Assembly: GCA_016713725.1 (NCBI GenBank)
Contig: JADJOO010000023.1
Span: 12,989 to 76,988 of the forward strand
Direction of reading: 5' to 3'
From: Pseudomonadota bacterium
Lineage (GTDB): Bacteria > Pseudomonadota > Gammaproteobacteria > Steroidobacterales > Steroidobacteraceae
DNA: 64,000 bases
Shown: positions 56,898 through 64,000 of the stretch, in pieces
Layout: every line of letters starts with the position of its first letter
Position numbering within the stretch: position 1 is the stretch's first letter
Notes under the pieces: model-generated
Databases searched by the model: none
Told to the model about the DNA's origin: nothing
The model's input: only the letters and a program-made list of their open reading frames with translations
Translations under genes and position numbers: made by a program

Positions 56898-57468
56898 GAG
56901 TCGGGTGCCGCGCGAATCCCCAGCGGCTCCAGGACCTGCGGCAGCAATTGCTGCAATAGCTCGCAGTCGCCGTCATCGATGCGACCGAGGCGCCGGCCCG
57001 TGAACTCGACGATGCGGCGCTCAGCCGGGAACTGCGCCGTCGCCCCGTCGACCGCCGTCCCTTGCCCTGGGCCCTCGCGACCAGCTCGCGCTTCGATCTC
57101 TCGGCCTCGAGCTTCGCCAGCAGTTCCGGTGTTGCCTCGGTGGGAACCGCCACCTTGATGCGCGCCGTCGGCATCAGCTGGACGCCAGTCCCGTCGAGAC
57201 AGTTGACCCGCACCCAGGGCTCGGGGCGGGCGCCCAGCTCCGACAGGATGTACGCGATCTTGGTGTCCAGCCCGCCGCACGCGTAGTAGGTGCCACGGCC
57301 GAAATAGGTGAACGTGAATTCGTGCTCCGTCCAGACCGCATTGACGGTCGGGGCAGCCCCCGCCGGGCTGGCATCCGCTGCCGTCTGTGCCCCCGCAGGC
57401 GCTCCAGCACCCGCCGCGGCAAGTGCCAGCAGCAGGGCCGGACCGAAGCGGAGTCTGCGTCCGCTCAT
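56855..57468 (-). CDS. Secreted hypothetical protein, frameshifted
   Basis: This protein of about 200 residues starts MSGRRLRFGPALLLALAAAG at 57468 with a Sec signal ending near GAQ. The mature part has FTYFGRGTYYACGGLDTKIA, RVNCLDGTGVQLMPTARIKV and, after a frame change near 57062, GQGTAVDGATAQFPAERRIV and CELLQQLLPQVLEPLGI. The last residues are antisense to the end of apaH. I do not recognise a family. It is divergent from haaO, with only 23 bases between the two start codons. Confidence 0.65.
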
Positions 57469-57491
57469 GGTGGCTAATTTATACTCGGACC

Positions 57492-58003
57492 ATGCAGTCT
57501 TTGACACCGTTCAACCTCCAGCAGTGGATCGACGCGCACCGGGCCGAACTGCGCCCGCCCGTGTGCAACAAGCGGGTGTTCGAACAGGGCGAGTTCATCA
57601 TCATGGTGGTTGGCGGCCCGAACGCCCGTCACGACTATCACGACGACCCGGGCGAGGAATTCTTCTACCAGCTCGAAGGCGACATGCTGCTGCGGACGGT
57701 CCAGCAAGGGCGGCGTGTGGATATTCCCAGTTCCACGCAGGCGACGTGCTGCTGCTGCCCGCCCATGTACCTCACTCTCCACAGCGATTCGCCGATACCG
57801 TCGGGCTCGTCGTGGAGCGCAGGCGCCGCGCCGGCGAAGCCGATGGTTTCCTGTGGTTCTGCGACCGCTGCGACGCGCGCCTCTACAGCGAATACCTGCA
57901 GATCACCGACATCGAAACGCAGCTGTCGCCGGTCTTCGAACGGTTCTGGTCGAACCCCGAGCACACGGTCTGCCGCACGTGCGGCCACTCACTGAGGAAG
58001 TGA
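57492..58003 (+). CDS. haaO: 3-hydroxyanthranilate 3,4-dioxygenase, frameshifted
   Basis: HaaO opens 3-hydroxyanthranilate to ACMS, which forms quinolinate for NAD. The Fe(II) ligands lie in NARHDYHDDPGEEFFYQLEG (His, Glu and, further on, His). The frame shifts at about 57737, after VDIP, and the next frame reads AGDVLLLPAHVPHSPQRFAD. The C-terminal rubredoxin-like zinc site is present in FCDRCDARLYSEYLQI and VCRTCGHSLRK, as in bacterial HaaO with a metal site. It is first in the haaO-cyclase-kynU-kmo run. Confidence 0.9.
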
Positions 58004-58007
58004 CCCC

Positions 58008-58853
58008 TTGAACGGCCTGGAGTTCACTGCCGGCGACCGGCGCTGGCGTGCGGACCTCACCGCGCCTGCGGATCTCGCCATCGTGCTGGAGTTCAACGGC
58101 GCACAGCCGAGCTTCTTCGTCGGCGCGCCGGCCACGAGCGCGCCCCTGCAGATCGGCGGATTCACCGGCAGCGTCGCACGGGGCGCCAGCTGCAATTGCG
58201 CCGTGCATTCGCTCGCTCCGCACTGCCATGGCACCCACACCGAGTGCATCGGGCACCTCACGCGCAGTCCGGTCACGGTCGCGAGCCTGACACCCGTGGC
58301 GCCGTGTGTCGCACTGGTCGTCTTCGGTCCAGCCGGAGCCCTTGGGCGCGGCAGCGGCGGCCTGCCGGGCGATCACGCCGCCTGCCGAGACCTCGTGATC
58401 CGCCGGGCCGCACTGACAGCCGCGGCCTCGGCATGGCTTGCCGTCCCGTTCACGGCGGTCGTGATTCGCACGCTGCCGAACGGAACCGATAAACGGCACC
58501 GCGCCTATTCCGGCTCACCGAGCCCGGCGCCGTATTTCCTGCCCGAAGCCATGCGCTGGCTGGTCGAGCGCGGGGTCACCTCGCTCGTGGTCGACCTGCC
58601 GAGCCTCGACCGCGCCGACGACGGTGGCCGGCTCGCGGCGCATCGCGAATACTGGGGCCTGCCCCCGGGTTCCGACGACGCGACGCGGGCAACGCGTGGC
58701 CAGGCGCTGGTCACCGAACTCGCCTACGTGCCTGACTCGGTGACGGACGGACTGTACCTGCTCGATCTGCAGGTACCCGCCTTCGGCTCCGACGCAGCGC
58801 CGAGCCGTCCCGTGCTCTATCCATTGCTGTCGATTCCTGGAGACGCGACATGA
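58008..58853 (+). CDS. Cyclase-family metal-dependent hydrolase, probable kynurenine formamidase
   Basis: This 281-residue member of the cyclase (KynB-like) family has the metal-binding region HCHGTHTECIGH in place of the usual HxGTHxD motif, with Glu in the Asp position. RAYSGSPSPAPYFLPEAMRW and LVVDLPSLDRADDGG follow, giving the remaining ligands. Position between haaO and kynU implies hydrolysis of N-formylkynurenine, but this is inference from context. The start is TTG 58008, four bases after haaO. The stop overlaps kynU (ATGA). Confidence 0.75.
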   Translation: MNGLEFTAGDRRWRADLTAPADLAIVLEFNGAQPSFFVGAPATSAPLQIGGFTGSVARGASCNCAVHSLAPHCHGTHTECIGHLTRSPVTVASLTPVAPCVALVVFGPAGALGRGSGGLPGDHAACRDLVIRRAALTAAASAWLAVPFTAVVIRTLPNGTDKRHRAYSGSPSPAPYFLPEAMRWLVERGVTSLVVDLPSLDRADDGGRLAAHREYWGLPPGSDDATRATRGQALVTELAYVPDSVTDGLYLLDLQVPAFGSDAAPSRPVLYPLLSIPGDAT

Positions 58854-60125
58854 GGCTCGACCGGGAACACGCGCACGCGCTCGATGCCGGGGATGCGCTC
58901 GCGGCCTGGCACGACCGCTTCATCCTGCCGCGCGAGACGGACAGTGGCCGCGAAATCGTCTACCTGTGCGGGCACTCGCTGGGCGCGCAACCCGTGCTGG
59001 CCACCGAGTACGTCGAGGACGTGATGCACGACTGGCGCTCACTCGGCGTCGAAGGACACTTCACCGGTCGTCATCCGTGGCTGACGTACCACGAGCGGCT
59101 CGCACCTGAGCTGGCCACGCTGGTCGGGGCTGAGCCGGCCGAAGTCATCGCGATGAATGCGCTGACGGCCAACCTGCACTTGATGCTGGTGAGTTTCTAC
59201 CGGCCGGCGGGAGCGCGCCGCGCCATCCTCATGGAACGTTCGGCTTTTCCTTCCGATCGCCACGCCGTCGAATCGCAGGTGCGCTTTCACGGCTTCGACC
59301 CGACGCAGAACCTGATCGAGGTCGCACCGCGCGACGGCGAAAACTGCCTTCGAACCGAAGACATCGTCGCGACGATCGAGCGCGAGGGAGCGCGGATCGC
59401 CACGATCCTGCTGCCGGGCGTCCAGTACCTGACGGGCCAGGTGCTCGACATCGAGGCGATCACGGCTGCGGGACGCAGCGGGCTGCGTCGTCGGCTGGGA
59501 CCTGGCACATGCCGTGGGCAACGTGCCGGTCGCGCTGCGCGACGCAGGCGCGGACTTTGCCGTGTGGTGCAACTACAAGTACCTGAACGGCGGCCCGGGT
59601 GCCGTGGGTGGTGCGTTCGTGCACGCGCGCCACGCAACCGACGCGTCCTTGCCGCGCTTCGCCGGCTGGTACGGCCACGACATAGCCACTCGCTTCCTGA
59701 TGGCGCCGGACTTCAATCCCACCCCGGGCGCGGCAGGCTGGCAGCTCAGCAATCCGCCGATACTCGCCATGGCGCCGCTCGCGGCGTCGCTCGAGCACTT
59801 CGCCGCGGCCGGCCTGCCGGCCCTGCGCCAGAAGTCGGTCGCCTTGACGGGATACTTCGAACGCCTGGTGCAGGCGCGGCTCGCGGGTCGCGTCGAGATC
59901 GTCACGCCCGCCGATCCGCAGGCGCGTGGCGCCGCGTTGTCGCTGCGACTGGTCGGGCTCACGCGCGATCGCGCACGGGCCGTCTTCGACGGCTTGCGAC
60001 GGCGTTCCATCCTGCCTGATTGGCGCGAGCTGGACGTAATCCGAGCCGCGCCGGTGCCGTTCTACAACCGCTTCGACGACGTCTGGCGCTGCGTGGACGC
60101 GCTGCACGCGGAACTCGGGGCGTGA
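58850..60125 (+). CDS. kynU: Kynureninase, frameshifted
   Basis: KynU cleaves 3-hydroxykynurenine to 3-hydroxyanthranilate and Ala with PLP. The first half has REIVYLCGHSLGAQP, VIAMNALTANLHLMLVSFYR and MERSAFPSDRHAVESQVRFH. Near 59483 the frame changes; then WDLAHAVGNVPVALRDAGAD and the PLP lysine in VWCNYKYLNGGPGAVGGAF follow, and the protein ends at 60125. Its length fits the family (about 420 residues) when corrected. It overlaps its neighbours on both sides (ATGA before it, GTGA after). Confidence 0.92.
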
Positions 60126-61499
60126 AGCGGGCGGTCACGATCCTGGGCGCGGGCCTGTCCGGCGCGCTGATGGCCATTTACCTCGCGCGGCAAGGCCGGC
60201 AGGTGCAGGTTTTCGAACGCCGTCCGGACCTGCGCAAGGTCGACATGGATGCAGGCCGTTCGATCAACCTGGCGCTGGCGGACCGCGGCATCCATGCGCT
60301 GCGCGAGGCCGGCGTGTTCGAGGACATCGAACCGTTGCTGATCCCGATGCGGGGTCGCACGCTGCACGCACCCGACGGTTCCCTGACGTTCGTGCCTTAT
60401 GGCCAGCGACCGCACGAAGTCATTCATTCCGTCTCGCGGCCGGGCCTGAACCGCGCCCTGCTCGATCATGCACAGCGTCATTACGGCATCGAACCACGCT
60501 TCCTGCAGGCGGCGCGCACGCTCGACTTCGAGCGCGACGAACTCGTCATGCTCGACGAAGTCTCGGGCGACACCTACACGCAGCCGCTCGCGCCGCTGAT
60601 CGCCGCCGACGGCGCCGGGTTCCGTCGTGCGGCGCGCGATGACCGGCCAGCTCGGCGTGCGCGTCACCGAAGACATGCTCGAGCACGGCTACAAGGAACT
60701 CACACTACCGGCCGGACGGGACGGCTCGCACCGCATCGAGCGCAACGCGCTGCACATCTGGCCGCGCGGCGGCTTCATGCTGATCGCGCTGCCGAACATC
60801 GACGGCAGCTTCACCGTCACGCTGTTCCTCGCCCTGAAGGGCGGTGTGGAAAGCTTCGCCGCGCTCGACAGCCGCGCAGCCGTCGATGCATTCTTCGCCA
60901 GCCATTTCCCCGACGTCGTGCCGCGGATGCCGGGACTCGCCCGCGAATTCCTCGAGCGTCCCGTCGGCCGCATGGGCACGGTCCGTGCGGATGCGTGGTC
61001 GGCCGGCGAAGCCGCCGTGCTGCTCGGCGATGCGGCGCATGCCATCGTGCCGTTCCACGGCCAGGGCATGAACGCGTGCTTCGAGGACTGCTTCGAACTC
61101 GACCGACTGCTGCGCTCAGCCAGCGACTGGCGGTCGGCCTTCGAGCAGTTCTTCCAGCTGCGCAAGCCGGACACCGATGCGATCGCCGCGATGGCCCTCG
61201 AGAATTTCCTGGAAATGCGGGATACGGTCCGCGACCCAAAGTTCATGCTGCGCAAGGAACTGAGCTTCGAACTCGAGCGGCGTCACCCGGAACGCTTCAT
61301 TCCGCGCTATTCGATGGTGATGTTCCACCACGAAATCCCGTACCGCGTCGCCTTCGAGCGTGGCCGCACGCAGACCGACGTACTGACACGCCTCACGACC
61401 ACGGCAGATGCGGTGGCGGATATCCCTATTGCGCAGATGGACACGCTGGTGACCCGGCTGCTCGAGCCACTGCCGGTCTCGGCTGCCCGGGAACCTTAA
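60122..61499 (+). CDS. kmo: Kynurenine 3-monooxygenase, frameshifted
   Basis: Kmo is a FAD-dependent hydroxylase acting on L-kynurenine. The Rossmann FAD loop VTILGAGLSGALMAIYLAR begins the protein; RSINLALADRGIHALREAGV is characteristic of Kmo. After LIAADGAG (about 60628) the frame shifts by what looks like one added base; RRAMTGQLGVRVTEDMLEHG, then GDAAHAIVPFHGQGMNACFE, the second FAD motif, follow. The start is GTG 60122, coupled to kynU. It is the last gene of the operon. Confidence 0.92.
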
Positions 61500-61608
61500 G
61501 TTCAATTTGGGGCGGCGACGCTCCCGCCCTGCCCGGGCGCGACGCGCGCGTTGTGCGCCGGACGCCTCGTCACTATGCTCCCGGCGAACAACAATAAGGA
61601 GTCTCGCC

Positions 61609-62605
61609 ATGCCTCGCCTGTTTGCCGTCCTGACCACCTCTCTCCTCGCCTGTGCCTGCGCCTTGCCGGGTCCCGCATTGGCGGCCAAGAAGACCTATTT
61701 CCGCGTCGGAAGCGCGGTCGATGCGACTGCCACCACCACCGCCGGCACGGTCCTCATGGGCGGCAGCACCGACGTCGACGCCGCTTTCCAGTGGCTGTGT
61801 GCCCGTGCGGGCGGCGGTGATTTCCTGGTCGTCCGCGCCGCGGGTACCGACGCCTACAACCCGTACGTGCGGGAACTCTGCCCCGGCCTCAATTCCGTGG
61901 CGACGCTGATCATCGGTTCGGCCAAGGCCGCGAACGTGCCGTCGGTGCGCGCAACGATCGCCGATGCCGAGGTGGTCTGGATCGCCGGCGGGGACCAGTC
62001 GAACTACATCACCGGATGGACCGGCACGCCCGTGCAGCAGGCGTTGAACGAGCACATTGCCGCAGGCCGGCCGATTGGCGGCACCAGCGCAGGCCTCGCC
62101 GTGCTGACGCAGTTCGTGTACTCGGCATTGGGCAGCCAGGGCATCACGTCGGCCGAAGCACTGGCGGATCCTTACAACAAGTACAACACGTTTGCGCGTG
62201 ATTTCGTGTTCCTGGCGCATACCCAGGGCGCGATTGGCGACACGCATTTCTCGGCACGTGACCGCATGGGACGCACCATCAGCTTTCTCTGCCGGATTCA
62301 TGCGAATGGCTGGAGCGCGCAACCCCGCGCGATCGCGGTCAGCGAAGAAACCGCCGTCCTGATTGACCGAGGGCGTTGGCACGGTCGTCGGACTCCACAA
62401 TGCTTACTTCATCGAGGCGCCGGGCGCGCCGGAAGTCTGTTCACCGGGCCTGCCTTTGACGTATCGCAAGGTCGCTGTCCGTCGTGTAGGCGCAGGCGAC
62501 AGCTTCGACGTGGCGGACTGGAGGGGCAACGCTGGCACCACGTACACGGTCACGGCCGAAGCCGGCGTGCTGAGTTCGTCGCAGGCGGGAGGCAGCGTTT
62601 ACTAG
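61609..62605 (+). CDS. Secreted cyanophycinase-like S51 peptidase, frameshifted
   Basis: A signal peptide (MPRLFAVLTTSLLACACALP, cleaved near LAA) exports this S51-family protein. The catalytic Ser is in IGGTSAGLAVLTQF, preceded by VWIAGGDQSNYITGW, the family fold signature. At about 62366 the frame shifts (one base missing after VLID), and TEGVGTVVGLHNAYFIEAPG continues to the stop at 62603-62605. AAGGAG lies six bases before the ATG. Extracellular degradation of cyanophycin or a related beta-aspartyl polymer is inferred from homology; no cyanophycin synthetase is nearby. Confidence 0.85.
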
Positions 62606-62665
62606 GGGTTAGGGGTTAGGGGTTAGGGGTTAGGGGTTAGGGGATGCGGGTTGGGGGATAGTCGG
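62604..62665. repeat. G-rich repeat element B, copy 3
   Basis: About five tandem GGGGTTA heptads are followed by GGGGATGCGGGTTGGGGG and ATAGTCGG, the same end as the other two copies. It begins at the stop codon of the cyanophycinase-like gene (the TAG is the first part of the element). Confidence 0.88.
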
Positions 62666-62727
62666 CAGGGCTGCGACTCTGCGCCTCGGTGAAATAATGC
62701 CCTCGACCGTCCGAGGCCGGAGTCTTG

Positions 62728-64000
62728 ATGTCGAAAACATTTGGCGGTTCGGTCCTCACGATCATCGCGACGGCGATGGCCGCGAGTGGCCCTGCGTTCG
62801 CGGTAGATCCAACTGTTGCAGTGCAGGCGCCGAGCGCGGTGCCGCAACCCCTTGCCTGCCCGACGGGCACCCGCTCGAGCCGCGATTACGCGTTCAGCTT
62901 GATGGGCAATCGCGCGGGTTACCAGACGGTCTGCCCGCAGGCCGACGGCACCCGCGTGGTCCATTTCGCGTTCAACGATCGTGGACGCGGGCCGGCGCTG
63001 ACATCGAAGATCCAGCTCGATGCGAAAAGAACGTCCCGGTGGCCATCACGACCGACGGCAATGACTACCTCAAGGGCCCGGTGGCCGAACGCTTCATGCG
63101 CGAGGCCGGCACCGCCGCCTGGCAGAACAAGGTCGAAAGCGGTACCCAGCCCGTCGCGGGCGCGGCGTTTTACGTCAGCCAGTCCGGCTCGTTCGAGGAA
63201 ATCGGGCTGTTGGCACGCGCACTCCGCGATGCACCGGACCGCAAGCTGCCCTTGCTGCCGCAGGGTGAAGCAGACCTGCAGCAGTTATCGCAATTGCAGG
63301 TCAGCAATGGCGAAACTTCCCGCCAGGTCAGCCTGTATTCGATCGGCGGCCTGGGGTTCCAGCCCAGCAGCGTCTGGCTCGACGAGGACGGTGAACTGTT
63401 CGCGACGTTCGACAGCTTCTCGGCCCTCGTGCGCGAAGGCTGGCAGGACTCGCTCAACGTCATGCGCGCGGAGCAGGACGCGCAGGAAGCTCGTCGACGC
63501 ACGGCGCAGGCACACACGCTGCGGCGCGCGCCGACCGGTCCGGTCGTGATCGAGCACGCCAGCCTGTTCGATGCCGAGCAGATGACGATGCGTCCCGGCA
63601 CCACCGTCATTTCGCGCAAGCAGCGCGTCGTCGCCGTCGGTCCCGACGGCTCGCTGCCTATTCCCGCCGATGCCGAGCGCATCGATGCTGCGGGCCGCGC
63701 GCTGCTGCCCGGTCTGTGGGACCTGCACACGCACCCGGACCTCGACAGCGGGCCGCTGTTCCTGGCCGCCGGCGTCACGAGCATCCGTGACATGGCGGCC
63801 GAACCCGACAAACCCGCGCTGTTGCGCGTGTTCGACACCGGCGATGCCCTCGGTCCGCGCGTGGCCTACGCCGGCATCATCGACGGTCGCGGGCCGTTCC
63901 AGGGGCCGACCAAGATGCTCGTCAGCGACGAAGCCGAAGCCCGCACTGCCGTGCAGGCCATGCGCGCTGCCGGCTTCGGGCTGGTCAAGATCTACAGCTC
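62728..64000 (+). CDS. Secreted amidohydrolase, frameshifted, 3' partial
   Basis: A signal peptide (MSKTFGGSVLTIIATAMAAS ending near AFA) precedes a domain of about 270 residues without clear homology, then an amidohydrolase domain. The frame shifts at about 63020 (ALTSKIQLD should continue to KNVPVAITTDGNDYLKG). The second part carries GPVVIEHASLFDAEQMTMRP and the metal motif PGLWDLHTHPDLDSGPLF, with an HxH typical of metal-dependent amidohydrolases. The gene runs off the right edge. Substrate is unknown; this large exported type is often annotated imidazolonepropionase-like or prolidase-like. Confidence 0.75.

Noticed and set aside
62604..62665. Telomere-like or replication-origin sequence
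   Set aside because: The GGGGTTA array resembles telomeric repeats by eye, but it lies between ordinary genes and recurs in shorter form at two other gaps; no dnaA boxes or chromosome end are seen.

Overview
The window comes from a high-GC gammaproteobacterium. The best evidence is a set of gene orders typical of that class: lptD-surA-pdxA-rsmA-apaG-apaH, hemA-prfA-prmC divergent from a TPR lipoprotein gene and lolB-ispE-tRNA(Gln)-prs-rplY-pth-ychF, and mreBCD-mrdA-mrdB-mltB-dacA. The AmgK/MurU cell-wall recycling pair, a four-gene kynurenine operon and a class I fumarase fit a Xanthomonadales/Nevskiales/Steroidobacter-like lineage. That placement is inference; no rRNA gene is present.

Layout. 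1-8.5 kb: a partial kinase, a dicarboxylate/amino-acid symporter, an unusual glutamine-amidotransferase-like protein, a 3-methyladenine glycosylase followed by a GT4 glycosyltransferase, a reverse-strand trio of small envelope/stress genes (GlsB, DUF937, DUF3597), a YjdF-like membrane protein, a zinc-ribbon protein and tRNA-Met. 8.7-17.2 kb: a secreted protein, then ychF, pth, rplY, prs, tRNA-Gln, ispE, lolB and a TPR lipoprotein, all on the reverse strand. 17.3-25.8 kb: hemA, prfA, prmC, a peptidyl-prolyl isomerase, mtgA, a Baeyer-Villiger-type flavoprotein, an M28 peptidase and a broken membrane-protein gene. 25.9-27.9 kb: a small arsR-permease-thioredoxin operon with a palindromic operator. 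28.0-36.9 kb: an amidohydrolase lipoprotein, metF, hslO, fumarase and gatC-gatA-gatB, all reverse. 37-46.2 kb: the rod-shape/peptidoglycan operon mreB through dacA, then a D-amino-acid aminotransferase and ybeD. 46.1-49.7 kb: amgK-murU-lipA-lipB, reverse. 49.8-56.9 kb: lptD through apaH. 57-61.5 kb: haaO, a cyclase-type formamidase, kynU and kmo. The window ends with a secreted cyanophycinase-like peptidase and a partial secreted amidohydrolase.

The genes serve housekeeping and envelope functions. MreBCD/PBP2/RodA/MltB/DacA build and trim the wall, AmgK-MurU recycle muramic acid, LptD-SurA and LolB assemble the outer membrane, and HemA, PrfA/PrmC, GatCAB, Pth, YchF, RsmA and L25 support haem synthesis and translation. 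Operons are tightly packed, with at least ten stop/start overlaps (ATGA, GTGA, TTGA or TGATG).

Two features stand out. First, several intergenic gaps are filled by short repeat elements of three kinds: GTGATTA heptad arrays, GGGGTTA-type G-rich arrays and a REP-like GTCCCCATTTT hairpin. Most copies contain inverted halves, so they would fold in mRNA. Second, about two dozen frameshifts, small deletions and a 29-G homopolymer interrupt genes, many of them essential. They cluster at 19.6-23.6 kb and 56.8-63.0 kb, while 39.0-56.7 kb has none. I read most of these as assembly or sequencing errors, so the affected genes are annotated as single disrupted coding regions.
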